Shown piece by piece: positions 14,942 to 23,600 of a stretch of DNA of 38,958 nt (positions are counted from its first letter, which is position 1; each line of letters starts with the position of its first letter). The stretch spans positions 1 through 38,958 of the forward strand of contig JAFUVV010000046.1 of assembly GCA_017477435.1 (NCBI GenBank). Direction: 5' to 3'. Below the pieces are notes generated by a model, which saw nothing but the letters and a program-made list of their open reading frames with translations, searched no databases and was not told the DNA's origin. This DNA is from Prevotella sp. GTDB lineage: Bacteria > Bacteroidota > Bacteroidia > Bacteroidales > Bacteroidaceae. A program made the translations under genes and the position numbers.

Positions 14942-15163
14942 GTTTGTGCAAACATTCCCCCATTTTCCTTCTCCTTGTCGCCACGCACCGTTGCCGATTT
15001 CACCGTGCAGGAGAATGTGCTCGGCAAGCATGTCAACTTCCTCCCAGAGATGAAGGGCGGCGCTCAGAAAGGCTCACACAAGCAGATCTATCTGCTCGAA
15101 GGCATGAGCGTGAAGGAAGCACCAAAGAACGCTGTGGACACCAGCAAGCCTGTTGAGCCGTAA
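14942..15163 (+). pseudogene. Gene relic (C-terminal fragment of an unrecognised protein)
   Basis: From about 14975 to the TAA at 15161-15163 the frame reads like genuine coding DNA with GC-rich codons like those of the neighbouring genes: TVADFTVQENVLGKHVNFLPEM, then KQIYLLEGMSVKEAPKN, ending in a Pro-rich tail. There is no ATG start or ribosome-binding context. The frame is simply open back into the menA promoter region and begins near a copy of AAAGTTTGTGCAAAC also found at 9220-9234. I do not recognise the family. It is best read as the truncated 3' end of a gene. A hairpin (CTCCCC 15211-15216, GGGGAG 15233-15238) downstream could be its old terminator. Confidence 0.4.
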
Positions 15164-15293
15164 AAGGCTGCCTGCCTCAGGCTCGCCTTTGACTCACGAG
15201 CAAAGCTCACCTCCCCGTAGCATTTCTACTATGGGGAGAGTGGGTGGCGTTTTTCCTTATTGCCTCGCGCTCCTAAAAAATCATACATTCATT

Positions 15294-15323
15294 TTGCGTT
15301 AATTGAAAAAATCCCTACCTTTG
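15294..15323 (+). promoter_or_regulatory. Promoter of the AT-rich lipoprotein gene
   Basis: TTG at 15294-15296, 19 bp, then TACCTTTG at 15316-15323, a full TAnnTTTG match. The 5' leader would be about 50 nt. Confidence 0.75.
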
Positions 15324-15377
15324 TGAGAGAAATAACAAAATACAAACATCATAGTATAACCCAAACAATTTACACAT

Positions 15378-15959
15378 ATGAAAAGATTATTTCCTTTATT
15401 TCTTTTGTTGTTTACATTGTCATGTGCAAACAAACAAATAAAAATTGTAGACGAAGAACACAAAACGTTCTATGTAAATGGAATATCTGCCTTGGATGGA
15501 TATGAGGCAGTATCAAATAGTTTAAAAAAGCTGGGATTTAAAATTGACAAAGACGGGGTAGTAGAATGCGACCTTACCTCTCTTGGCAATGATCTCACTT
15601 ATTATGCCACTTACAATGCAGACAAACTAACCAAGAAACAAGCGTCAAAATTGACATATGGTCTGTTTGACAATTTGCCTTCGGGAAACACCTTAGATGG
15701 AAAAGGAGAATGGAGAATATTTCTCCAATGGTACAAGTCTGGTGAAATAAGTGATTGCTTAATTGGATTTAAAGAAGGTTCGCCAATTCCCGATGTAGAC
15801 AAAATTGAGGTAAATAAAAGATTATCTGCATTGTTCCCTCATTCCAAAATAGCTCAACAAAAATATGGTTATTATTATGACGATAATGGAATTGAGATTT
15901 ATTATACGAATGGATTCACATTAGATGTTAGGAAGGATTATCGTGAAGCATATTATTAA
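15378..15959 (+). CDS. Hypothetical lipoprotein, AT-rich
   Basis: A 193-aa protein starting with a short lipoprotein signal (KRLFPLFLLLFTLSC, Cys16 as the probable lipidated residue). The mature part is charged and shows no repeats, membrane helices or catalytic motif that I recognise; several Tyr and Lys residues cluster near the end (KYGYYYDDNGIEIYYTNGF). The gene is clearly more AT-rich than its neighbours, with many AAA, AAT and ATA codons, which suggests recent acquisition. It has its own promoter and terminator and so is a single-gene unit, next to a gene relic. Function unknown; expected location is the inner or outer membrane leaflet. Confidence 0.8.
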   Translation: MKRLFPLFLLLFTLSCANKQIKIVDEEHKTFYVNGISALDGYEAVSNSLKKLGFKIDKDGVVECDLTSLGNDLTYYATYNADKLTKKQASKLTYGLFDNLPSGNTLDGKGEWRIFLQWYKSGEISDCLIGFKEGSPIPDVDKIEVNKRLSALFPHSKIAQQKYGYYYDDNGIEIYYTNGFTLDVRKDYREAYY

Positions 15960-16031
15960 ATAACGAATACAACAAAGCAAACGGAGAAGATTTATAGTTT
16001 TTGTTTGTTGTAAACGGTTATACTACAAGAT

Positions 16032-16058
16032 AGGGGTGCAAGTCACCCCTTTTTGTTT
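16032..16058 (+). terminator. Intrinsic terminator of the lipoprotein gene
   Basis: AGGGGTG (16032-16038), loop CAAGT, CACCCCT (16044-16050), then TTTTGTTTT. Confidence 0.85.
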
Positions 16059-16091
16059 TGGATTCGGTTTTTGCGGATGTGAAGGCATAAA

Positions 16092-16119
16092 AAAGGCCGG
16101 GCATCACTGCTCAGCCTTT
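16092..16119 (-). terminator. Probable intrinsic terminator of the merR gene
   Basis: AAAGGCCGGGCA (16092-16103) pairs with TGCTCAGCCTTT (16108-16119), with one mismatch and one wobble. On the minus strand it is followed by a run of T (the A-run at 16089-16094 on the + strand). It lies about 60 bp past the merR stop codon. Confidence 0.6.
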
Positions 16120-16180
16120 CGTCATAATCTATGAAAAATATCTTATTTTTTCCTCTTCTTATATATAATGTCGGCCGCTT

Positions 16181-16516
16181 CTACACCACCTCCTCGAGAT
16201 GTCGCTTCAGCGAGATGAGCTGGTCGCGAATGTAGGAAAGCGTCTGCAGGACTTCCGCCGTGCGCTCGGCTCCCTGACGGTTGGCATGAAGCATACGACT
16301 GGCAGCGGCAAGCTTGAAGCCGCGCACCTTCACAAGGTTGTGAATCACGCGCACCTGCTCGATGTCCTTGTCGGTATACTGACGCACGCCCTGGCTGTTA
16401 GTCTTCGGACGCAAGTGGGGGAACTCTGTCTCCCAATAGCGCAGCGTGCTCTCGTTCAGGTCGAACATCTGAGCCACCTCGCGAATGCTGTAATATAATT
16501 TTGCAGGCTTACCCAT
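16181..16516 (-). CDS. MerR-family transcriptional regulator
   Basis: A 111-aa protein with the MerR winged helix at the N-terminus: YYSIREVAQMFDLNESTLRYWETEF (about residues 8-32) is the helix-turn-helix, and YTDKDIEQVRVIHNLVKVRGFKLAAASRML the wing and second helical part. It ends in a short coiled coil (VLQTLSYIRDQLISLKRHLEEVV) for dimerisation and has no effector domain or cysteine metal site. Short MerR proteins like this are common as single genes in Bacteroidales, usually of unknown regulon. The gene is divergent from alaS. Its promoter segment is duplicated (16549-16569 and 16627-16647). Confidence 0.9.
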   Translation of the reverse strand: MGKPAKLYYSIREVAQMFDLNESTLRYWETEFPHLRPKTNSQGVRQYTDKDIEQVRVIHNLVKVRGFKLAAASRMLHANRQGAERTAEVLQTLSYIRDQLISLKRHLEEVV

Positions 16517-16547
16517 ACCAATTTCGTATTCTTTCTAATTACAACTG

Positions 16548-16577
16548 CAAAGTTAGTGCAAGTTGAGAGAAAAACAA
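16548..16577 (-). promoter_or_regulatory. Promoter of the merR gene
   Basis: On the minus strand TTG (16577-16575), 20 bp, then TAACTTTG (16555-16548 region, complement of CAAAGTTA). About 30 bp upstream of the start codon. Confidence 0.7.
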
Positions 16578-16647
16578 AGAATTTTATTCTTTTTTTTCCG
16601 AAACGCAGCCTAACTTCAACGAAGTTAAAGTTAGTGCAAGTTGAGAG
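16549..16647. repeat. Duplicated 21-bp promoter segment with TAACTT fold-back
   Basis: The 21-bp sequence at 16549-16569, beginning AAAGTTAGTGCAAG and ending TTGAGAG, recurs exactly at 16627-16647. The first copy contains the merR -7 box; in the second the box has become TAACTTTA. Just left of the second copy is a perfect hairpin, TAACTTC (16611-16617), AAC, GAAGTTA (16621-16627). Confidence 0.75.
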
Positions 16648-16692
16648 CGGAACAAAATTAAAGTATATTTTTTTCTTATCCCTGCCTTACGT

Positions 16693-16718
16693 CCGCCCCT
16701 TATCAAGGGGCTCTAAAT
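16693..16718. repeat. 26-bp interspersed repeat with CCCCTT/AAGGGG palindrome, copy 1
   Basis: The 26 bp starting CCGCCCCTTATC and ending GGGGCTCTAAAT are identical to 38359-38384. Both copies also have CTTATCCCTGC a short way upstream (16675-16685 and 38298-38308). The core CCCCTT-ATC-AAGGGG can form a short hairpin. Confidence 0.8.
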
Positions 16719-16840
16719 TACCGAAACACTGAATATGACACAAATTGATTTCACCTGCCGCAATGACCAATGACGGCAATCCCGCTCCCTCCCGACGCAA
16801 GAAGACTGAGGAAACATCCACTCCCCTCGGTTCATGCCAC

Positions 16841-16928
16841 AGTAGAAAGCCCATGTACGGGGAGTACAAAGCCCATGTACGGGGAGTACAAAAGCCAAGT
16901 ACGGGGAGTACAAAGCCCATGTACTCCA
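16841..16928. repeat. 22-bp palindromic unit array, four units (array C)
   Basis: Exactly 88 bp: units start at 16841, 16863, 16885 and 16907. Left arms AGTAGA, AGTACA, AGTACA, AGTACA; middles AAGCCCA three times and AAAGCCA; right arms TGTACG, TGTACG, AGTACG, TGTACT; spacers GGG, GGG, GGG, CCA. The middle is the reverse complement of the TGGGCTT seen in array A, so this array sits in the opposite orientation. It lies in the divergent gap between merR and alaS. Confidence 0.93.
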
Positions 16929-16970
16929 CCATGCAGCACCACATAAGACAAAAAAAGCATCCCTTTTCCC

Positions 16971-17001
16971 TTGCTTATTTACATGCTTTTCACTAACTTT
17001 G
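16971..17001 (+). promoter_or_regulatory. Promoter of alaS
   Basis: TTG at 16971-16973, 20 bp, TAACTTTG at 16994-17001. It starts 43 bp downstream of array C and gives a leader of about 35 nt. Confidence 0.78.
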
Positions 17002-17042
17002 CATGCTGAAAAAAATAAACATATAAATATATAGCACAACCT

Positions 17043-19664
17043 ATGACAGCTAATGAGATTCGTGAATCGTTCCTGCGATTCTTCGAGGGCAAAGGACACA
17101 CAATCGTTGCCTCGGCCCCAATGGTAGTGAAAGACGACCCCACACTGATGTTCACCAATGCCGGAATGAACCAGTGGAAAGATATCATCCTCGGCACCCG
17201 CGACCCTGAGCCGCGACGCAGAGCCGACTCGCAGAAGTGTCTGCGCGTAAGCGGAAAGCACAACGACCTGGAAGAGGTGGGCCACGACACCTACCACCAC
17301 ACAATGTTTGAGATGCTCGGCAACTGGAGCTTCGGCGACTACTTCAAAGAGGGAGCCATCGATATGGCATGGGAATATCTCGTCGACGTGCTCCACCTCG
17401 ATCCCAACGACCTCTACGTCACAGTGTTCGAAGGCTCGGCAGAGGCAGGTATCGCACGCGACAACGAGGCAGCATCTTACTGGAAGAAGCACGTAAGCCC
17501 AGATCATATCATCGACGGCAACAAGCACGACAACTTCTGGGAGATGGGCGACACCGGACCATGCGGGCCATGCTCGGAGATACACTACGACTCACGCTCC
17601 GACAAGGAAAAGCAACTCACCCCAGGACGCGAGCTCGTAAACAAAGACAACCCGCAAGTAATCGAGATTTGGAACATCGTCTTCATGCAGTATAACCGCA
17701 AGGCCGACGGAAGTCTCGAGCCTCTCTCAATGAACGTCATCGACACGGGAATGGGATTCGAGCGACTGGTGCGCACACTGCAGGGGAAAAACTCAAACTA
17801 CGACACCGACATCTTCCAGCCCATCATAAAAGAGGAGGAGCGCCTCACCGGCCTCACCTACGGCGAGAGCGAAGACACCGACGTGGCAATGCGCGTCTGT
17901 GCCGACCACCTCAGAGCCGTCGCATTCTCAATAGCCGACGGACAACTGCCGGGAAATGCAAAGGCAGGATACGTGATACGACGCATTCTGCGACGCGCCA
18001 TCAGATACGCCTACACCTTCCTCGGACAAAAAGAGGCCTTCATGTTCCGGCTGCTGCCCGTGCTCATCAACGAGATGGGGCACGCCTATCCCGAACTGAC
18101 AGCACAACGGGAGCTCATCGGACGAGTGATAAAGGAAGAAGAAGACTCGTTCCTGCGCACACTGGAACGTGGCATCAACCTGCTCAACGGAGCAATGGAC
18201 GAACTGAAAGCCCACTGCCAGACAGTGCTCGACGGCACCGCAGCATTCCGACTCTTCGACACCTACGGATTCCCACTCGACCTCACACAGCTCATCTGCC
18301 GCGAAAACGGACTCACCGTCGACGAGAAAAAGTTCAACGAAGAGATGCAAAAACAGAAAGAGCGCGCACGCAACGCCGCACAAGTGGAAAACTCCGACTG
18401 GATGGAACTCAGACAGGGAGAACAGCAGTTCGTAGGCTACGACTACACAGAATATGAATGCCACATACTCCGCTACCGAAAGGTGACGCAAAAGAAAAAC
18501 ACCTACTACGAACTCGTGCTCGACTATACCCCGTTCTACGGCGAAATGGGAGGACAGGTAGGCGACCAAGGTGTGCTCGTCAGCGAATTCGAGACAGTGG
18601 AAATCACCGACACAAAGCGCGAGAACGGACAGACGGTTCACATCGTAAGCCGACTGCCAGAGCATCCCGAAGCCGATTTCATGGCATGCGTAGACACCGA
18701 CAAACGCGAAGCCAGCGCTGCCAACCACACAGCCACACACCTGCTCGACTACGCCCTGAAGCAAGTGCTCGGCGACCACGTAGAGCAGAAAGGATCGCTC
18801 GTCTCGCCCGACACACTGCGATTCGACTTCGCTCACTTCCAGAAAGTCAGCGACGAAGAGCTGCGCCAGGTGGAACGACTCGTAAACGACATGATACGCC
18901 AAGACATCCCTCTCGACGAGCATCGCGACACTCCGCTCGAAGAGGCACGACAGATGGGAGCTATCGCTCTCTTCGGCGAGAAATACGGCGATAAAGTACG
19001 CGTGGTCAGATTCGGACCGTCGTGCGAGTTCTGCGGTGGTATACACGCAAAGAGCACAGGACACATCGGAATGTTCAAGATCATCAGCGAAGCCAGTGTG
19101 GCAGCAGGAGTAAGACGTATTGAGGCCCTCACAGGAAAGAACTGCGAAGAAGCCCTCTACGACCTCGAGGATACGGTGAAGGCCATCAAGGCGCTCTTCA
19201 ACAACGCCAAAGACCTGGAAGGAGTGATAGAGAAATACATCAACGAGCACGACACGATGAAGAAGGAAATCGAACGCTTCCAGGCACAGGCCGTGGAGCG
19301 CATGAAGAACACCCTCATCGAGCGAGCCAAGAAGATTGGAGGCATCACCGTGGTGAAAGCAGTGCTGCCAGTAGAACCAGCTGTTGCAAAGGATCTGGTG
19401 TTCAAAGTGAGAGAGGCAATCGGCGAGAAGCTCATAGCTGTAATCGGGTCCACAGCAGGCGACAAACCGCTGCTCACCGTCATGCTCAGCGACGACATGG
19501 TGAAAGACCACAACCTCAACGCCGGACAGATGGTGCGCGAAGCAGCCAAACTCATCCAGGGAGGAGGAGGCGGACAGCCACACTTCGCCTCTGCAGGAGG
19601 AAAGAACATCGACGGAATCACCGCCGCAGTGGAGAAGATCGTTGAATTAGGTTTAAGTTCTTAG
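17043..19664 (+). CDS. alaS: Alanyl-tRNA synthetase
   Basis: An 873-aa class II aminoacyl-tRNA synthetase of normal length. The catalytic domain begins [19 protein letters not shown] and holds class II motif 1 ([11 protein letters not shown]), motif 2 with [15 protein letters not shown], and the [12 protein letters not shown] segment. The editing domain carries HTATHLL (about residue 562) and the zinc-binding [13 protein letters not shown] region (about 657-669), which clear misacylated Ser- and Gly-tRNA. The C-terminal oligomerisation/C-Ala domain ends in the glycine-rich [14 protein letters not shown]. It charges tRNA-Ala and is essential. The BspA-like gene starts 45 bp downstream, without a visible terminator between. 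Confidence 0.98.
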   Translation: MTANEIRESFLRFFEGKGHTIVASAPMVVKDDPTLMFTNAGMNQWKDIILGTRDPEPRRRADSQKCLRVSGKHNDLEEVGHDTYHHTMFEMLGNWSFGDYFKEGAIDMAWEYLVDVLHLDPNDLYVTVFEGSAEAGIARDNEAASYWKKHVSPDHIIDGNKHDNFWEMGDTGPCGPCSEIHYDSRSDKEKQLTPGRELVNKDNPQVIEIWNIVFMQYNRKADGSLEPLSMNVIDTGMGFERLVRTLQGKNSNYDTDIFQPIIKEEERLTGLTYGESEDTDVAMRVCADHLRAVAFSIADGQLPGNAKAGYVIRRILRRAIRYAYTFLGQKEAFMFRLLPVLINEMGHAYPELTAQRELIGRVIKEEEDSFLRTLERGINLLNGAMDELKAHCQTVLDGTAAFRLFDTYGFPLDLTQLICRENGLTVDEKKFNEEMQKQKERARNAAQVENSDWMELRQGEQQFVGYDYTEYECHILRYRKVTQKKNTYYELVLDYTPFYGEMGGQVGDQGVLVSEFETVEITDTKRENGQTVHIVSRLPEHPEADFMACVDTDKREASAANHTATHLLDYALKQVLGDHVEQKGSLVSPDTLRFDFAHFQKVSDEELRQVERLVNDMIRQDIPLDEHRDTPLEEARQMGAIALFGEKYGDKVRVVRFGPSCEFCGGIHAKSTGHIGMFKIISEASVAAGVRRIEALTGKNCEEALYDLEDTVKAIKALFNNAKDLEGVIEKYINEHDTMKKEIERFQAQAVERMKNTLIERAKKIGGITVVKAVLPVEPAVAKDLVFKVREAIGEKLIAVIGSTAGDKPLLTVMLSDDMVKDHNLNAGQMVREAAKLIQGGGGGQPHFASAGGKNIDGITAAVEKIVELGLSS

Positions 19665-19709
19665 TTTTCGGTTTTCAGTTTTAAGTTTTCAACTTCCACT
19701 TTTTTGAAA

Positions 19710-20945
19710 ATGAGACGAACAGCTTTATTCATTTTATTCGCTGTCTTGACTGTGGTAGCACAGGCAGGCGACAAGGTGATTATTGGCGGCGTGAGCTATC
19801 AGCTCAACGACAAGAAGCAGACGGCCACGGTGGTAAAGAACCAACAGGTGTGTCAGGGTGATATCGTCATCCCCGAAAAAGTCGACGGCGACAGCCTGAC
19901 ATACACCGTCGAAGAAGTGAGCTCATTTGCCTTCGCCGGACAAACGGCCATCACGTCGATCGTAGTACCCAGAACCGTCACTAAAATCGGAGCCAACGCC
20001 TTCGCCGACTGCTCAAGCATGAAAGAAGTCACCCTGCCGAAAGGCATCACCGAACTGCCCGCCGAACTATTCGCAGGATGCTCCAGCCTGGAGACCATCA
20101 ACCTGCCTGGCACGATAACGAAGATCTCCTACGGCGTGTTTCGCTACTGCCGATCCCTGCACACCTTCTCCCTGCCCAATAGCATCGCCAACCTACCACA
20201 CCACACCTTTGCCGGATGCTCAAATCTGCAGGACATCACCCTCCCCTCGGGATTGACGAAGATAAGCAACAGCGCCTTCGAGCAGTGCACAAGTCTCGAC
20301 AGCATCAGCATCCCGACAAGCGTGAAAGAGATCGGAGCCAATGCCTTCAGGGGATGCTCCAGCCTCAGTGCCTTCCGATTTCCGACAAGTCTGACCACAA
20401 TAGCAGGCAACCTCTTCGACGGATGCACAAGTCTGAAAGACATCCACATCCCCAACTCCATCACGTCGATAGCCCACGATGCCTTCCGAGGATGCACCAG
20501 CATCGACAGCCTGAAGCTGCCCAACTCCGTACGTGAGATCGGTTCCTCATGCTTCAAAGACTGCAACAACCTGCGCCGCGTAGTGCTACCCAACGGTTTG
20601 ACCAAAATCCCGACCGCCGCCTTCCAGGGATGCAGCAATCTCGAGCGCATCCCCCTGCCAAACTCACTGAGAGAGATCGGCTCGAAAGCCTTCGATGGTT
20701 GCGCCTCGCTGCATAGCGTCACAATACCAAGCTCGATGCGGGAAATCGGCGGCGACGCCTTCAACCGTTGCGCAAACATCCGACGTGTGTATGCCGCAGG
20801 TGCTGCACCACCGAAAATCAGTAGCAGCAGTTTCGACAAGCAGACTTATCGCGAAGCTACACTCATTCTAAGGAGAGGAACAATAGAAAACTACCAGATG
20901 AACAAACAATGGTGCAAATTCCTCGACATGGAGGAAAGCAGGTAG
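19710..20945 (+). CDS. BspA-like leucine-rich repeat (LRR_5) secreted protein
   Basis: 411 aa from ATG 19710 (a TTG two codons earlier is also open). A signal peptide ends at AQAGDK; there is no lipobox. The body is about 13 LRR_5/BspA repeats of about 23 residues with the pattern IxxxAFxGCxSLxxIxLPxS, from about residue 60 to 360. It ends in a short non-repeat cap (AAPPKISSSSFDKQTY...). Such proteins are surface adhesins binding host matrix or other bacteria in Tannerella and Treponema; many gut Prevotella have families of them. No C-terminal type IX sorting domain is visible. The gene follows alaS by 45 bp filled with low-complexity TTTTCAGTTTT-type sequence and may be read through from it. 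Confidence 0.92.
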   Translation: MRRTALFILFAVLTVVAQAGDKVIIGGVSYQLNDKKQTATVVKNQQVCQGDIVIPEKVDGDSLTYTVEEVSSFAFAGQTAITSIVVPRTVTKIGANAFADCSSMKEVTLPKGITELPAELFAGCSSLETINLPGTITKISYGVFRYCRSLHTFSLPNSIANLPHHTFAGCSNLQDITLPSGLTKISNSAFEQCTSLDSISIPTSVKEIGANAFRGCSSLSAFRFPTSLTTIAGNLFDGCTSLKDIHIPNSITSIAHDAFRGCTSIDSLKLPNSVREIGSSCFKDCNNLRRVVLPNGLTKIPTAAFQGCSNLERIPLPNSLREIGSKAFDGCASLHSVTIPSSMREIGGDAFNRCANIRRVYAAGAAPPKISSSSFDKQTYREATLILRRGTIENYQMNKQWCKFLDMEESR

Positions 20946-21012
20946 GCGCAGGTGCGGGCCCCCCTTCCCCCCATGGGGGGTAAAACGAAGAACGAAAACG
21001 AAGAACGAAGGA

Positions 21013-21166
21013 CCACAGATTGCGCAGATTAAACAGATTTTTCATCCGTGCACAATACGAAATAAAAAAAAGATTTCACAGATTCGAGCAGCATGAATCT
21101 GTGAAATCTTTTTTCAAGTTCTATACAAGAAGAAAGAATAATCTGTTTAATCTGTGAAATCTGTGG
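21013..21166. repeat. Nested inverted-repeat element containing a 20-bp hairpin
   Basis: Outer arms of 27 bp lie at 21013-21039 and 21140-21166; each is three 9-bp units of the type nnnCAGATT or its complement, and the arms match except at two positions. Inside lies a perfect 20-bp stem at 21066-21085 and 21095-21114 with a 9-nt loop. The inner stem is A-rich on the left and T-rich on the right and so is a bidirectional terminator between the convergent BspA-like and GH95 genes. To the right the sequence AATCTGTGGTA recurs at about 21158, 21179 and 21201, giving a 21-22 bp period. Confidence 0.85.
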
Positions 21167-21225
21167 TAGAAAAAGTGAAATCTGTGGTAGTAAAAGTGAG
21201 AATCTGTGGTATAAATGTCCAGCGT

Positions 21226-23550
21226 TCACTTTTTTATACTACACGCTACTTGTTTCACTTCTCCGTTTATGCGGCAGGTGACAGTCTGCGGTTCCTTAGA
21301 GCGAAGTTGATAGGCAGTGACCTTTCCGTCTGCCCATGTGATGTCGGCTTCTATTCCACCTCGGGCACAGATGCCTCTTACGCTACCCGACGACCACTCC
21401 TTCGGCAGGGCAGGCAGGAAGTCGAGATAGCCGTCGTAGCTCTGCAACAATGCTTCGCAGATGCCGCTCACTGCTGCCTCGTTGCCATCGAAGCTGAAGA
21501 TATCGCTCTGTGCGCCGGCCACCCCTTGCGGCGATACCGACATAAGATTGTCGCTGACGAAACGTTCATACATTCCCATCAGCGAACGGTAGGTCTCCTC
21601 GGGATTCTTCAGACGAGCGTAGAAGTTGATCATATTGCCGCGTGTCCACTCAGTGTCTTCCCACCATCCACACTTTGTCTGCAGTTCGAGGAACTTGTCG
21701 CACGCTGCTGCCAACTGCGGTGTGCGTTCCGGCGATATCTGACTGAAGGGATATAGCGTCACGAGATGCGATGCATGGCGGTGGGCTTGGTTGGTGCGGT
21801 GACCGTCTACCTGCCACTCCATGAGTGCACCGTCGCTACCCACACGCAGCGGTGGCAACCGAAGAATGTCGCGCTCAAGACGGCTGCGCATGTCGGCATC
21901 GACATCGAGCAGTCGCGATGCTTGTATGCAGGCATCGTAGATGTCGTAGACAACACCACGGTCAATCGTTGGCATCATTGAAACAAAGTATGGTGTCTTG
22001 CCATCGAGGCTGAAGGCAGTCTCTGGAGAGATGCTTGGACCGGTGACGAGATATCCCGTACGAGGGTCTTCCACCATATAGTCGATGAAGAATTCGGCTG
22101 TCTTTTTCAGCAGCGGGTAGCCAGTCTGCCGCAGGTAGTCGATGTCCTGAGTGTACTGAAAATGTGTCCAGAGGTGGGTAGCTATCCATGCCCCCGCTGT
22201 GACATTGGCAGCCCAGGCGAGCCCTTTGCCTGGCATGGTGTTGCCCCACACGTCGTTCATCGTATGCGCCACCCATCCACGGCAGCCATACATCACACGG
22301 GCCGTCTCGCTGCCATGCTTGGCGAGGTCGGCAATGTAGCTAAACAAGGGAGCATTACACTCTGGCATATTGGCGATGTTCGCCGACCAATAGTTCTGCT
22401 GGATATTTATGTCGAGGTGGTAGTCGCAGGTCCATCCCATATTGCATGCGAGGTTGTCGTTCCATATCCCTTGCAGATTGGCGGGCAGGGGGGAGTTTTC
22501 CCTCGACGAAGATATGAGCATATAGCGACCGTAGTTGAAGAATATCTCGTCGAAAAGGGGGTTCGATTTCCCCGCCCGTGCATCCTTCAACATATCTTCC
22601 ATCGGGGGAAGAACCGTGGAGCCAATGCCTACGCTTGGGTTAAGAGTGAGCGAAATGCGCGAAAAGAGCGGCGAATAGTCTTCGACATGAGATTTTCTGA
22701 GTTGTTTGTATGACATGGAGAGAGCTGTGGCGACAGTGTGGTTGCAAAGCTGGATGAAATCTTTGTCGGCATAATTCGTTCGTATATCGCAGACGAGAGT
22801 CATTGCCCTTGCATCGCTGACGACAATTTTATCGCCTTCAGCCGCGACGTTTCCGCCGTCGGTCTTAACGCTTATGACTCCACGGAAATCGACTCCTCCG
22901 ATGCCATGAAGATCGAAGAGGCAATTACCGTCGACGATTATCTTGTTTCCCTCTGCCTTCACGTTGCTGTTTCTGAGCATATCGACCCCGACGACAACGT
23001 TTATCCGTCCGCCCTTCCTTGCTGTGTATCTCGCCACGAAAGCCTGTGCAGGGTTGCTGCAGAAGTATTCGCGACTGTATTGTTTCCCATCGACGGTATA
23101 TTCCACATTGGCAAGAGCCTGACTCATGTCGAGCTGACGGCGATAGCCAAACACGCGGCCTACTCTGTCCGTAGATTTTATCACTATATCTCCGAAGGGC
23201 AGATGGGTTCCTGCAGCCTTACGGTCGGCCACGAGATGATGCCATGCCAGGCTGTCGGCGAGGGCGTAGTTGTCGGCAAAGACTGCCTTTCTGATGCGGG
23301 CAAGCATCTCCGGTCCGCAGACATCGTTGGCCGCTGTGTTGAGGCTGCCCGACCACATGGTCACCTCGTTCATTGCTATGTGCTCTTCGAACACGCCGCC
23401 ATAGACCATCGCCCCGATGCGTCCGTTGCCAAGGGGAATAGCGGCATGCCAGCGTGCGGCAGGGGTGTTGTAGTAGATCTTCGCGTTACTCTCGCGTGCC
23501 GACAGCTGCATCGACAGCGTCAGCATGAACGCCACAAATAATGTCTTCAT
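21226..23550 (-). CDS. Secreted glycoside hydrolase family 95 (alpha-L-fucosidase/alpha-L-galactosidase)
   Basis: 774 aa from ATG 23550, which begins the signal peptide KTLFVAFMLTLSMQLSA; the frame is open to 23571 but the extra seven residues come from low-complexity DNA. The N-terminal domain shows the GH95 signature IYYNTPAARWHAAIPLGNG and GAMVYGGVFEEHIAMNEVTMWSGS. The (alpha/alpha)6 catalytic region holds DYHLDINIQQNYW and TGPSISPETAF, whose Glu is the expected general acid. The family inverts terminal alpha-1,2-fucosyl or related alpha-L-galactosyl bonds, for example on mucin glycans, milk oligosaccharides or plant xyloglucan. In the LDINIQ motif the first catalytic-base-assisting Asn of the bifidobacterial enzyme is replaced by Asp, which needs alignment to judge. 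The SprT gene ends 50 bp upstream on the same strand. Confidence 0.93.
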   Translation of the reverse strand: MKTLFVAFMLTLSMQLSARESNAKIYYNTPAARWHAAIPLGNGRIGAMVYGGVFEEHIAMNEVTMWSGSLNTAANDVCGPEMLARIRKAVFADNYALADSLAWHHLVADRKAAGTHLPFGDIVIKSTDRVGRVFGYRRQLDMSQALANVEYTVDGKQYSREYFCSNPAQAFVARYTARKGGRINVVVGVDMLRNSNVKAEGNKIIVDGNCLFDLHGIGGVDFRGVISVKTDGGNVAAEGDKIVVSDARAMTLVCDIRTNYADKDFIQLCNHTVATALSMSYKQLRKSHVEDYSPLFSRISLTLNPSVGIGSTVLPPMEDMLKDARAGKSNPLFDEIFFNYGRYMLISSSRENSPLPANLQGIWNDNLACNMGWTCDYHLDINIQQNYWSANIANMPECNAPLFSYIADLAKHGSETARVMYGCRGWVAHTMNDVWGNTMPGKGLAWAANVTAGAWIATHLWTHFQYTQDIDYLRQTGYPLLKKTAEFFIDYMVEDPRTGYLVTGPSISPETAFSLDGKTPYFVSMMPTIDRGVVYDIYDACIQASRLLDVDADMRSRLERDILRLPPLRVGSDGALMEWQVDGHRTNQAHRHASHLVTLYPFSQISPERTPQLAAACDKFLELQTKCGWWEDTEWTRGNMINFYARLKNPEETYRSLMGMYERFVSDNLMSVSPQGVAGAQSDIFSFDGNEAAVSGICEALLQSYDGYLDFLPALPKEWSSGSVRGICARGGIEADITWADGKVTAYQLRSKEPQTVTCRINGEVKQVACSIKK

Positions 23551-23600
23551 AGTTTTTAGTTTATAATTCATAGTTCAAAGTCGTACTTGTTCTTCTCCTT

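Noticed and set aside
14841-14984. N-terminal extension of MenA
   Set aside because: Covers the -7 box, is AT-rich with no conserved residues; MenA homologues begin near 14840.
17928-19583. Long (551-codon) open frame on the minus strand within alaS
   Set aside because: It lies wholly inside the unmistakable alaS gene; its Cys/Val/His-rich composition is that of a codon shadow.
20946-21000. CCCCCCATGGGGGG as the terminator of the BspA-like gene
   Set aside because: The palindrome leaves almost no loop and lacks a T-tract; the 20-bp hairpin at 21066-21114 is far better.
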